From positions 1 through 59,002 of the forward strand of contig JAKVCR010000056.1 in the NCBI GenBank assembly GCA_022448985.1: a stretch of DNA of 59,002 bases, written 5' to 3'. The position numbers and the translations under genes were made by a program. Of this stretch, positions 51,061 through 59,002 are shown one piece after another; the stretch's first letter is position 1; each line of letters starts with the position of its first letter. Under the pieces are notes generated by a model that saw nothing but the letters and a program-made list of their open reading frames with translations, was not told the DNA's origin and ran no database searches. The stretch is from Roseibacillus sp. (lineage in GTDB: Bacteria > Verrucomicrobiota > Verrucomicrobiia > Verrucomicrobiales > Akkermansiaceae).

Positions 51061-54000
51061 TTATCCGGGTTTTCCCCATCCCCCGCCCCCGGGGGTCAGG
51101 ATCCTGATCCGCTCGCCGGGATGCACCTCAAAACTACATACCCCCGGCAAGTGCTCAATGGTTCCATCGTCTCGCAGTCTAATCTGTTGACCTGGTAATC
51201 CCGCCGCTCCTCCTGCCATTCCCCCGGGTCCCCGTGCACGACGCTCCATCAGAAAAGATACCGTCATCGACTCCAGAAACTCGACCTCGCGCAGCAACCC
51301 TCGTCCTCCGCTCCACTCTCCGCTACCTCCCGAACCCTCCCGCAGGGAAAATGCACGCAAGCGTACCGGAAAACGCCGCTCCAAGATCTCCGGGTCGGTA
51401 ATTGCGGTGTTACTCATGTGCACGTGAGTTCCACTCAGTCCGTGCCAGCCCGGACCAGCTCCCGAGCCACCCCCAATGGTCTCGTAGTAGGCAAGACCTT
51501 CGTTCCCAAAGAGAAAATTGTTCATCGTTCCCTGGCTGTTGGCCTGCAAGCCCAGGGCATCCAGCAGGACATCAACGACTCGCTGGCTCGTTTCAACATT
51601 TCCTCCTACCACCGCCGGACAGGCAGATGGATCTTCCGGAAAGGGAGGATGGAGCACGCCCTCCGGGATCATGATCCGAACGCTGTCCAGCAACCCCTCA
51701 TTCAGGGGCAGATCCTCAGCCAGCCAGGCTCGCAGCACATACAGGACCGCACTACGCACAATCGCCTCGGTGGCATTGAGGTTGCCCGCATGAACGGGCC
51801 CCGATCCAGCGAAGTCGACCTGTAACGTTCCCCCCGAGCTCCGCAGGGAAACCCGGATGGGAGTGCCATCGTCGAGTTCATCCTCCATTTGCCATTCGCA
51901 ATCATCCTGCGCACGAAGTTGCGCCTTCATCACCCTGGCCGCACGTTCGCACAATTCCACCATGTTGCGAACCACGGCCTCGCCCGACGACCCTTCCACC
52001 AGCACCTGCATGGACCGCACTCCGTGGTGGTTGGCAGCGGCTTGCGCTGCAAGATCGGCCAGGTTGTCACTCAACATGCGACTTGGATACCGAGCCGAAC
52101 GAAAGATTGACTCAATCTCGTGGAAACGGCTCTCCCCCTCCTCGAAAAGAAGGGCCGGAGCCAACACTACCCCTTCCTCCTCCAGTGAAGTCGCTGTTGC
52201 GGGCATCGATCCCGGCGTCCTCCCTCCAATCTCGGCATGATGTGCCCGATTCGCCACGAACGCTATCAATTCCCCCCTCACAAAAACCGGACTGATGAGC
52301 GTCACATCCGGTAGATGCGATCCGCCGAAGGCCGGATGGTTAACCACCACCATGTCACCTTCCCGCCACTCCCGGCTACTACTCACAGTCCGCACACACA
52401 ATCCGAGTGCTCCGAGGTGAACGGGAATGTGGGGGGCATTCACCACCAATTGCCCATCCCCATCAAGCAGGGCGCAGGAGAAGTCCAGCCGCTCCTTCAC
52501 ATTGGGAGAGATGGCGGTCCGCCGGAGAAGTTCCCCCATTTCTCCAACAACACTTTCAAAACGGCAGCGGAAGAGCTCGGCCTCCACCTCGCGGGACCAT
52601 TTTCCCGACACCTCATCCTCTCCCTGTTTCGATAACCGCAGGCTCCCCCTCGACCCCTCCGCCCAGCTCCAGCCCGGTTCCAGCACACAGGTTCGAAAAG
52701 CATCCTGCCTGATCTCCCGCGTGAGGGTAAACGTGGCTGCCCCAAACTCCTCGGCCGGCATCTCCTCCACCCCCAGTTTGGCCACCGCCCGGATGGCAAC
52801 CAGTTCAACCTCACGCCCTGCCGGAATCACATAGCCATACAGCGCTTCGTAGCGGACAATGAAGCGTTGTAGCAAATCATCATATCCGACCAGGGAATCC
52901 ACCTCCACTTCCAATGCGGAGTCCTGTCCCCACAAACGAAGCTCAAAAAGGATCCGCGAAAGGTGCGCCCCCTCGCCCAGGGAGCCGATAACCTCTGCCA
53001 CCAACTCTTCCAGGAGATCCTCCCATCCGGCACGCAGGACCTCCACACGTTGCAGCACCTGCCGCTCCAGGATCTTCTCCTTGCTAGAACGGTGCAGCCC
53101 CCAGGCGCTCAATAATCCAGCGTCCCCGGGAATCAGGATCTCCTCAATCCCCAACTTTCCAGCCACTGCACAGGCATGCTGGGGACCTGCCCCTCCGAAG
53201 GCCACCAAAGCGTAATCGCATGGATCACAACCTTCCCGAAGGGAGACCTTCCGGATCGCATCCGCCATCCGTTCCACTGCAATTTCGCGCAGGCCCTCCA
53301 GCAATAGCTGTCCGGAGACGGGAGCCGCATTGCCCACCTCCATTTCAACCTGGAGCTCCTTCAGCCGCCTCCGGGCCGCTCCCACATCAAGGGGCAGGCC
53401 AGTTCGTGCCGGATCCATGAACCCAAGCAGCAGATTGACATCGGTAATGGTGAGCGGTCCGCCACGCCCATAACAGGCCGGACCTGGATCGGCCCCTGCG
53501 CTTTCCGGACCAACCTCCACTCCCCCCCTGCGCCAGCAACAGATCGATCCTCCCCCAGCCGCAACTGTCTCAATCTTCACGGCGGGTGTCGCTACCCGGA
53601 CGGGGCCGATGGCCTGCTGGTAGCGAAATGCGGGAGCGCCCTCCAGACGGGCGACATCCGTACTGGTCCCTCCCATGTCAAAGGCCAGCACCTTCTGAAA
53701 GCCCGCCGCCTGCGCCGCCGCAAGGGCACCCACAACCCCTCCGGCAGGGCCACTCAGAAGACTGTCCACTGGGCGATAGTCTTCCGCCTCCTTCAGGAAC
53801 CCGGCACTGGTCAACAACTCCAGGGATCCCTCCCCCAGGCGCGAAGCCACTGCCTCCACAAAACGATCCATGACCGGAGCGAGGTAGGCATTGGCCGTAG
53901 CGGTTTCCGCCCGCGGAAGCAGCCGTATGCTCCTGGTAAGTTCCGTCGACAACGAAACAAAACGGATTCCAGCCTCTCGCAAAAGTTTCCCCATCCGGTT

Positions 54001-54726
54001 CTCATGCACGGGATTCACGTAGCTGTTCAACAGGGCGACCGCCACCACCTCGACCGATTCGTCCCGCAGGGCCTGTGCCAACATCGCGGCCGCTTCCTCG
54101 TCGAGAGGCTCCAGCACCTCACCTGTCGCACTGACACGTTCCCGGATACCGATGACACGCTGGAAAACCGGTTCGGGCAGTTCCTGATTGAGATCAAAGA
54201 GATGGGGACGGCGTTGATCACGGATGCGCAGGAGGTCCTCAAATCCCCCGGTGATAATGAGGACTCCTTCCCTGCCCTTCCGTTCCAGCAGGGCATTCGT
54301 TCCGCGGGTGGTGGCAATCCTGAAATCGATGACCGGAAAAGGAGAACCCGGAGGTGTGGAGGTCAGGATTCTCGCAACCAGAACGGGAGCTTCCTCCCCG
54401 GTGGAAACCTCCAGCAATTCTCCCTCCTCAAAGGCTCGCCCGCCTTCGACCGTGAGGAGCCGTTCTGCACGCAACCAGCCTGTGACAACTCCGCCACCTT
54501 GGGTTGAAAATGCCTGCAGCAATCCATCCCCGGCCCCGAGGTCCCCGGTAAGACGATAGCATCCTGCCCCAACCACTTTCTCCACCCGCGTCCGCAGAAC
54601 CCCACTGGAGAGCACCTTGCAGCACGATTCCTCTCCCTCCGGGCTGCGGGCCCAGCCGTCCGTAAAGGTCCCTCCCGTATCCACGCGCACCAACCAGGAC
54701 AAACCGGGATCGGACGGGGAGTTCAT
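51061..54726 (-). CDS. fused hydantoinase A/B protein, 5-oxoprolinase-type
   Basis: A 1221-residue cytoplasmic protein. Residues about 10-680 are the HyuA half, an ASKHA ATPase fold starting LVRVDTGGTFTDGW, with VLAFDMGGTSTDVARLEG and AFGGAGPQHACAVA. Residues about 695-1215 are the HyuB half (VGEMGELLRRTAISPNVKER, VVNAPHIPVHLGALG). Fusion of the two halves and the length match ATP-dependent 5-oxoprolinase (OplaH), which opens 5-oxo-L-proline to glutamate. Separate A and B subunits occur in hydantoinases and acetone carboxylases; a hydantoin substrate cannot be excluded. The DUF1553 gene starts 68 bases downstream on the same strand. I found no good promoter upstream. Confidence 0.87.
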   Translation of the reverse strand: MNSPSDPGLSWLVRVDTGGTFTDGWARSPEGEESCCKVLSSGVLRTRVEKVVGAGCYRLTGDLGAGDGLLQAFSTQGGGVVTGWLRAERLLTVEGGRAFEEGELLEVSTGEEAPVLVARILTSTPPGSPFPVIDFRIATTRGTNALLERKGREGVLIITGGFEDLLRIRDQRRPHLFDLNQELPEPVFQRVIGIRERVSATGEVLEPLDEEAAAMLAQALRDESVEVVAVALLNSYVNPVHENRMGKLLREAGIRFVSLSTELTRSIRLLPRAETATANAYLAPVMDRFVEAVASRLGEGSLELLTSAGFLKEAEDYRPVDSLLSGPAGGVVGALAAAQAAGFQKVLAFDMGGTSTDVARLEGAPAFRYQQAIGPVRVATPAVKIETVAAGGGSICCWRRGGVEVGPESAGADPGPACYGRGGPLTITDVNLLLGFMDPARTGLPLDVGAARRRLKELQVEMEVGNAAPVSGQLLLEGLREIAVERMADAIRKVSLREGCDPCDYALVAFGGAGPQHACAVAGKLGIEEILIPGDAGLLSAWGLHRSSKEKILERQVLQRVEVLRAGWEDLLEELVAEVIGSLGEGAHLSRILFELRLWGQDSALEVEVDSLVGYDDLLQRFIVRYEALYGYVIPAGREVELVAIRAVAKLGVEEMPAEEFGAATFTLTREIRQDAFRTCVLEPGWSWAEGSRGSLRLSKQGEDEVSGKWSREVEAELFRCRFESVVGEMGELLRRTAISPNVKERLDFSCALLDGDGQLVVNAPHIPVHLGALGLCVRTVSSSREWREGDMVVVNHPAFGGSHLPDVTLISPVFVRGELIAFVANRAHHAEIGGRTPGSMPATATSLEEEGVVLAPALLFEEGESRFHEIESIFRSARYPSRMLSDNLADLAAQAAANHHGVRSMQVLVEGSSGEAVVRNMVELCERAARVMKAQLRAQDDCEWQMEDELDDGTPIRVSLRSSGGTLQVDFAGSGPVHAGNLNATEAIVRSAVLYVLRAWLAEDLPLNEGLLDSVRIMIPEGVLHPPFPEDPSACPAVVGGNVETSQRVVDVLLDALGLQANSQGTMNNFLFGNEGLAYYETIGGGSGAGPGWHGLSGTHVHMSNTAITDPEILERRFPVRLRAFSLREGSGGSGEWSGGRGLLREVEFLESMTVSFLMERRARGPGGMAGGAAGLPGQQIRLRDDGTIEHLPGVCSFEVHPGERIRILTPGGGGWGKPG

Positions 54727-54931
54727 CGGACAGAAAGCTCAGCAGCCAACTCCAACCGGAATCGTGGAGGCGACCCGGACCGATCATCGGAACATTTACG
54801 GAGCGCGCAATGATGCATTGCATTTCCGGCCTGACATCGTCCCCGGAAGACTCTCCAGGGAAACACTCAACAACCCTGAATAGAATACCACCGGGACCTC
54901 CCCTCCGCCTCTCAGGCTCCTATCGCCTCCC

Positions 54932-55870
54932 TCAAAGTTTGCTCAACTCGCGAGCACAGATGAAGAGGGTCTCGCGCACCCCGGGGAAGTAGTTGTCCTT
55001 GCGAAGAACGGCCAGCGACGTCCCCTCGTATTCAAGAAAATCGATCAGGCCCTGCGAACAGGTCATGATAATCGGATCATCCTCCTTTACTCCCAGCTTG
55101 GAAGTGCATCCCTGCAAAATTCCGAGAGCCTCCACCTCCGGGGAACTGACCTTGGCAACGTGAAGAATACCCGGCAACCCCCGCATGCGCTGCATGATTT
55201 CCTGATGGCTCAGCTCGTGATCCACCCCGAAAATCGCTCGCAGTTCCAACTGCCTGGTTTCACCTGTTATCGATTTTTCCTCTTTCGCTTGTGGCGGGGA
55301 AGAAGGCTCTTCTCTTTCCTTCTCTTGCTGCTTCGGCAGCGGTTCCGGATCAGGATTCGACACGGGCGCGGAGTCGCTCTCAGTCATGACCGGGGCCGCG
55401 AACTCCTCAACCGGATTGTCCTCCATGGGAGAGGCCTCGGACGCACTGGCCTCCTCCGGGTCCCCACTGGGATGCGGGAGATTCATCCCCGCAAAGGGGT
55501 CGGCCATGGGTAACGGAGCTGCCTCCTGCTGCTGCGGGGACTCGGGCTGACTACTTGCCTGAATGGGCGCCGCCGCCAACTGCTCCACCGGCGCAGGACC
55601 GGGCGGAAACCCCTTCATGGGAAATCCGCCTCCCACTTGCTCCTGCTGCTGGGGAACCTGACCTTCGACAATCTCGAATGGAGTGGCAGGAGCGTGGATT
55701 TGCGACGACACCTGCTGGTCAACTGCCTCAAATGGCGAAGGGGAAGAAGGCCGAACGCCCTCGTTTCCTCCCTCGATTTGAAAGGGGTTCTGAGGATACG
55801 GATGCCCATCAGCCGGACCTCCCACAGGGCCGGAAGCAAAAGGATTGAGAGGAGGATCGGAGCGGGACAT
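54932..55870 (-). CDS. unknown proline-rich protein with repeated xPF motifs and a conserved-looking C-terminal domain
   Basis: A 312-residue protein I do not recognise. The first 200 residues are low-complexity, rich in Pro, Gln, Glu and Ser. They carry repeated xPF motifs: NPFASG, NPFQIEGG, SPFEAVDQQ, TPFEIVEGQ and DPFAGMN; two of these share the form PFE-x-V-(D/E)-x-Q. The last about 105 residues (LRAIFGVDHELSHQEIMQRM, then DDPIIMTCSQGLIDFLEYEG and GVRETLFICARELSKL) look like a compact alpha/beta domain, possibly of Roadblock/LC7 type; that is a guess. No signal peptide or membrane helix is visible, so it is probably cytoplasmic, with the N-terminal tail acting as a binding scaffold. It starts 143 bases downstream of def. 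Confidence 0.75.
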   Translation of the reverse strand: MSRSDPPLNPFASGPVGGPADGHPYPQNPFQIEGGNEGVRPSSPSPFEAVDQQVSSQIHAPATPFEIVEGQVPQQQEQVGGGFPMKGFPPGPAPVEQLAAAPIQASSQPESPQQQEAAPLPMADPFAGMNLPHPSGDPEEASASEASPMEDNPVEEFAAPVMTESDSAPVSNPDPEPLPKQQEKEREEPSSPPQAKEEKSITGETRQLELRAIFGVDHELSHQEIMQRMRGLPGILHVAKVSSPEVEALGILQGCTSKLGVKEDDPIIMTCSQGLIDFLEYEGTSLAVLRKDNYFPGVRETLFICARELSKL

Positions 55871-55891
55871 ATTTCGATTAAGTTAAATTTC

Positions 55892-55920
55892 AAAGTAAGT
55901 AGGCTATTACCTGTTGTAAA
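55892..55920 (-). promoter_or_regulatory. putative promoter of the proline-rich protein gene
   Basis: On the minus strand TTTACA (55920-55915), a 17-base spacer and TACTTT (55897-55892), 21 bases before the ATG at 55870, in locally AT-rich DNA. Confidence 0.4.
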
Positions 55921-56012
55921 CTTAAATCCGTCAGGATTCCCCTACGTATCCCGACCGCACCCCCCTTGTCCTCCGGAACAGAAACACTCCGGAACGAAAC
56001 CATGGTCGATTC

Positions 56013-56555
56013 CTAGCTTTTAAGCCTCTTGAGCTCACGACGCAGCATGAGCTTGGTCGCGGCGCTCACCCGATCAATGAAGAGCACCCCATTGAGATGA
56101 TCGGTTTCGTGCTGGATGACCCGGGCCAGGAGACCGTCAGCCTCCAGTTCCAGTTCACTGCCATCCAACTGGGGAAAGATGCCCTTCACCATCCCCGGTC
56201 GTTGCACCTCGGCGCGGACCTCCTGTATGCTGAGGCAACCCTCTTCCAACTTCTCCCGTGCCCCTCCCTTTTCAAACCGGGGATTGATGAATACCAGAGG
56301 CATGATGTCCATCACTTTGGCATCCTCTCCGTTCACCTTGAGCACGCTCACGCAATCCGGGTCGTGTGAAACGTCCACCACCGCCAACCGCAAGCTCTGT
56401 CCGACCTGAGGTGCAGCCAGGCCTACCCCCTGGGCCTCGTGCATGGTTTCGATCATATCATCCACCAACGTCTTGATCTCCTCGGTCACTTCACTGACCG
56501 TCTGGCAGCGCTTACGCAGAATAGGATCGCCGAACTGAATGATGGGCAGAATCAT
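56013..56555 (-). CDS. def: peptide deformylase
   Basis: It removes the formyl group from the N-terminal methionine of new proteins. The 180-residue metalloenzyme has all three motifs: GVGLAAPQ (43-50), EEGCLSI with Cys107, and QHETDHLNG with His149, Glu150 and His153. The metal ligands are Cys107 and the two histidines. Residues around 67-82 form a small insertion between the strands. It is the last gene of the second TonB operon: its ATG overlaps the exbD stop as ATGA (56552-56555). fmt, the usual def partner, is absent. Confidence 0.96.
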   Translation of the reverse strand: MILPIIQFGDPILRKRCQTVSEVTEEIKTLVDDMIETMHEAQGVGLAAPQVGQSLRLAVVDVSHDPDCVSVLKVNGEDAKVMDIMPLVFINPRFEKGGAREKLEEGCLSIQEVRAEVQRPGMVKGIFPQLDGSELELEADGLLARVIQHETDHLNGVLFIDRVSAATKLMLRRELKRLKS

Positions 56556-57031
56556 GGCTGGAGCGGATCTACAAAATCGACAGGTTGGGGACGGCGAATC
56601 CGGGCAGGCACATCCTTAATGTCATATTGCGCCGCGGTGAGCGCGTCCAGAACGAGGAAGAGTTGAGCAAGAGTGGCGCCCCGATCGGCAGCAAGTTCAA
56701 GCTTGCGTTGGGGGTTTTCCTCCCGAAAGACAATGAGAGCATCTGTCAGCAAATCCGGACTGGCCAACTCATAGCTATCCAGGGTGATCGTTCCCTCCGC
56801 AGTAACCGCCAGCACCGCCCGAGGATCGATCACTTCGGCTGTTTCCATCTCCTTTACCACCGGCAGGGTCACCTTCACGACCGGTCGCGGTTCTGGGGGC
56901 GGATTGTTGAGTTGCTTCTCCTTTGGAACGCCCCGCGTTACGATGAAGAAAATCAGAAGGATGGTAAGAATGTCGATGAGCGGCACAATCGGCACTCGTT
57001 CCTTCCTCTTCCTCGGTTGGTAAAAATTCAT
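56552..57031 (-). CDS. exbD: ExbD/TolR-family proton-channel subunit, second set
   Basis: A 159-residue protein with a basic N-terminus (RKRKERVPIVP), then the transmembrane helix with the proton-carrying Asp20 (PLIDILTILLIFFIVTRG). A periplasmic domain follows (TITLDSYELASPDLLTDALI, DRGATLAQLFLVLDALTAAQ). It is preceded by its exbB after eight bases and overlaps def at its end. It clearly differs from the first-set ExbD, so the two sets are not recent duplicates. Confidence 0.92.
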   Translation of the reverse strand: MNFYQPRKRKERVPIVPLIDILTILLIFFIVTRGVPKEKQLNNPPPEPRPVVKVTLPVVKEMETAEVIDPRAVLAVTAEGTITLDSYELASPDLLTDALIVFREENPQRKLELAADRGATLAQLFLVLDALTAAQYDIKDVPARIRRPQPVDFVDPLQP

Positions 57032-57039
57032 AGACTGCC

Positions 57040-57795
57040 CTACCGGGGAAACTCGGAAAGTTGAGGCGATCCCGCGGAAGTATGCTCTGCCGGCAACCCG
57101 TCATCCGCATCGCCTGGTCCCGGTCTCCGTTGACAGGCCCCGATGAGAATCCCCAGCAATACTTCCAACCGTGCGGACATGGTCTCGATCTTTCTTGTGA
57201 AATAGCTGTGGGCCACCACTGACGGCACAGCTACCACCATGCCCGCGATGGTGGTACCCAGCGCCCGCGCGATACCTGAACCGATCCTGGCATTATTCAC
57301 CCCGGAAGTCAGATCTTCCGTGTTGCCGAAAATGAGGACCAGGCCACTTGCAGTTCCCAATAATCCCAGCAGGGGAGCTACCGTAATGACCACATCAAGC
57401 ACCGACAGGCCAGCGTGCATACGCACGACCTCCTCCTTCGCACTGGCCTGCACCGCCTCCTGTGCTTCGGCGACGGGACGGTCTCTTTGCTTCACGGCCA
57501 CGTCGCAAAGCCGTGCTAGCGACGATTCCCCTTCCCGGAATTCTTCCTGCAACGTCTCCAGGCGCCCTTCCTCCAGATGCGTCTCAATCAATTCAAGGTC
57601 TCCAGCCAGTCGCCCGGGAATTACCGAAGCCTTTGTCAGGGTGATCATCTTGTAGAGGATGACCACCAGGGCTAGCACCGAGCAGAACACGATGAGCAGC
57701 ATGAAAAATCCCCCATCAGTAAAAAACTTCCAGGTTTTCTGAAGAGCCTCGGGCGCCACATCCGCCGCAAGGGTATGAGAGACCTCCCGCAACAT
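57040..57795 (-). CDS. exbB: MotA/TolQ/ExbB-family proton channel, second set
   Basis: A 251-residue polytopic membrane protein. TM1 is FFMLLIVFCSVLALVVILY. TM2 and TM3 lie in VVITVAPLLGLLGTASGLVLIF and ARALGTTIAGMVVAVPSVVA, which carry the conserved Thr and Pro residues of the family. A cytosolic domain links TM1 to TM2 (LEEGRLETLQEEFREGESSLARL). It starts one base after the TonB-like gene ends, so they are coupled, and exbD follows. The C-terminal tail is polar (RRPGPGDADDGLP) and extends beyond the usual family end. Confidence 0.93.
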   Translation of the reverse strand: MLREVSHTLAADVAPEALQKTWKFFTDGGFFMLLIVFCSVLALVVILYKMITLTKASVIPGRLAGDLELIETHLEEGRLETLQEEFREGESSLARLCDVAVKQRDRPVAEAQEAVQASAKEEVVRMHAGLSVLDVVITVAPLLGLLGTASGLVLIFGNTEDLTSGVNNARIGSGIARALGTTIAGMVVAVPSVVAHSYFTRKIETMSARLEVLLGILIGACQRRPGPGDADDGLPAEHTSAGSPQLSEFPR

Positions 57796-57796
57796 A

Positions 57797-58996
57797 TTAG
57801 AAATGGAAATTGATATGAAACTCCAGGGGTTCTCCCTCCAGTTCCTTGGTTACTTCCTCGGGCATGGCTGGCAATCGGGGCTGTTGCACTGCTCTCATTG
57901 TGAATCCCTTCTGCATCGCACTGGCCTGAAATACGTCGAGATAGCGCAAACCTGACACCTTGCCGTTCTTGTCGACATAAAACCGGAGGGTGAGAATTCC
58001 CGGTAGCACATGGTCCCTGTGTATCACGCAGCGCCGCTGCCACTCCGTCTCAATCACCCGGTTTACCCGGGCCTTGTACCTTCCGAGGGCAGTAGCTTCC
58101 ACCTTCAGGGAACTTCGTCCCCGGCGACTGATGGTTCCCTCCATCCTCGTCTTCTTTGACTCCGTACGAAAACCACCATCCCTGACCTGTTCCTTGATCT
58201 GCTCTTCGCTTTGCCCATCCCTTCCTTTCCTGGTCATCTCGGCGTCAGGATCGTTTTCCTTTCTCCCCGGGAGCGCCTCTTCCTTCTCCTCCTGCACGCC
58301 CTCCTTAACCGGCACCTCCACCGTATTCTTGTTCTCCAACAAATCCTCCTTCGGCCTACCCTGCTTCTCCACGGACTGAATGGACTCAACCGGAACAGCT
58401 GGATCTTCGGCCACAACTGTGGGATCACCTGCCAACTCCTGCGGATCCACCTTCTCCGGGTTGGCCCTGCCCTCCTCTTCACCGGGCGAGAAATCGGAGT
58501 CAACCAGGTTGCGTTCATTGCGTCGGGGCTCTGCCCCCTTCTGAGTCGGCGACTCAGGTCCATCCTCATTGACGGGTGCCAACTCGGTAGCCGGCAAGGT
58601 ATTCCGTTCACCAATCAGAATCGCACCGTCGGGACTCTCTTCAGATTCCTGGTCCGGACTGGTCTTGGCGTAGCCGACCGGATCACGCAAGATCGGCTCA
58701 GACGACTCCGCTGATTTCGGCTCGGGTCTGACAGGCTCCACAGTTTCGGCCGAATTCTCTTCCGGTCCCATCGCTTTCCGCATCGCGAGCAAGGCCGCGG
58801 CATCCAGTTCCACGAGGACATCCTCAATCTCGCCCGGCCGAGGCGGGTCAGAAAGATTGGGGTCTTCCTCTTCTGCAATTAAAATATCAACCATGGTGGT
58901 GCCCACCATCGCGCCAAAGGCCACGAAGTGCAGCACCAGTGCGGCAACTACCGCGATGGCAAACTTTCTTTCTCTGGCTGGTCTTACCAACACCAC
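57797..58996 (-). CDS. TonB/TolA-like energy transducer, second set; start may lie beyond the window
   Basis: About 399 residues from a GTG at 58996; the frame is still open at the window edge, so the true start may be further out. A transmembrane anchor is near the N-terminus (FAIAVVAALVLHFVAFGAMV). A long acidic, proline- and glutamate-rich spacer follows (about 50-270; for example EEKEEALPGRKENDPDAEM). The C-terminal TonB/TolA domain has a helix-strand order (INRVIETEWQRR-like, reading ARVNRVIETEWQRRCVIH), then LTLRFYVDKNGKVSGLRYLD and EPLEFHINFHF. It is the first gene of a tonB-exbB-exbD-def operon. Histidine in the helix (VLHFVAFG) is typical of TonB. Confidence 0.85.
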   Translation of the reverse strand: MVLVRPARERKFAIAVVAALVLHFVAFGAMVGTTMVDILIAEEEDPNLSDPPRPGEIEDVLVELDAAALLAMRKAMGPEENSAETVEPVRPEPKSAESSEPILRDPVGYAKTSPDQESEESPDGAILIGERNTLPATELAPVNEDGPESPTQKGAEPRRNERNLVDSDFSPGEEEGRANPEKVDPQELAGDPTVVAEDPAVPVESIQSVEKQGRPKEDLLENKNTVEVPVKEGVQEEKEEALPGRKENDPDAEMTRKGRDGQSEEQIKEQVRDGGFRTESKKTRMEGTISRRGRSSLKVEATALGRYKARVNRVIETEWQRRCVIHRDHVLPGILTLRFYVDKNGKVSGLRYLDVFQASAMQKGFTMRAVQQPRLPAMPEEVTKELEGEPLEFHINFHF

Positions 58997-59002
58997 AGCG
59001 AG

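Noticed and set aside
55930-55995. Direct repeat TTCCGGAG around the gap downstream of def
   Set aside because: Only two short copies, no symmetric arrangement or T-tract; likely chance.
1-59002. CRISPR arrays, tRNA, rRNA, tmRNA, 4.5S RNA, transposons or prophage genes
   Set aside because: I looked for regular repeats, cloverleaf-like and tetraloop signals and transposase or integrase motifs and saw none; an Infernal/tRNAscan search would be decisive.

Overview
The window looks like chromosomal DNA of a free-living member of the Verrucomicrobiota (PVC group), at roughly 58-60% GC. The evidence is a DUF1549/DUF1553 gene beside a DUF1501 gene, a one-chain SecDF, an enlarged SecA, two TonB-ExbB-ExbD sets, and many secreted proteins with PVC-type modules. 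The genus is an inference I cannot refine. No insertion sequence, prophage, CRISPR array, rRNA or tRNA gene was found. This is a housekeeping region with a few unusual genes.

Layout. Positions 1-5264 (minus strand) carry a secreted trypsin-like protease, cut by the window edge, and a tetrapyrrole operon (hemX/ccsA-like, hemA, hemC, cobA-hemD fusion) whose last three genes overlap. Positions 5514-11175 (plus) carry apt, a secreted fusion of HtrA-type protease, sugar-binding-like and SirB1-like domains, and glnD. Positions 11228-15194 hold a D,D-carboxypeptidase, an RRM protein with an Asn-Arg repeat and a clear terminator, miaA and nagB. Positions 15261-20236 (minus) hold a YlbF-family protein, acpS, pdxJ, purH, an LprI-like protein and a methyltransferase.

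Positions 20342-36930 form a protein-export neighbourhood: tgt-yajC-(SecD-like lipoprotein)-secDF, a polysaccharide deacetylase, ffh, smc (opposite strand), an SDR dehydrogenase and secA. rpsU and fabF follow. A first TonB-type set (38818-41060) includes a small zinc-ribbon membrane protein. Then come a DEAD-box helicase, ruvC, lipB and a solitary fusA. Positions 46012-54726 (minus) hold a cysteine hydrolase, a DUF1501/DUF1553 pair and a fused 5-oxoprolinase-type hydantoinase. The right end has a proline-rich unknown protein and a second TonB-ExbB-ExbD set that shares an operon with peptide deformylase.

The most interesting points are: (1) a lipoprotein paralogue of the SecD P1-head domain between yajC and secDF; (2) a recurrent promoter form (TTGNCN, 17 bp, TA-type -10) whose -10 box often ends only 5-9 bases before the start codon, which suggests leaderless or near-leaderless mRNAs; (3) the protease/LamG-like/SirB1 fusion; (4) a tRNA-guanine transglycosylase without the usual zinc cysteines; and (5) a glutamyl-tRNA reductase without its dimerisation domain.
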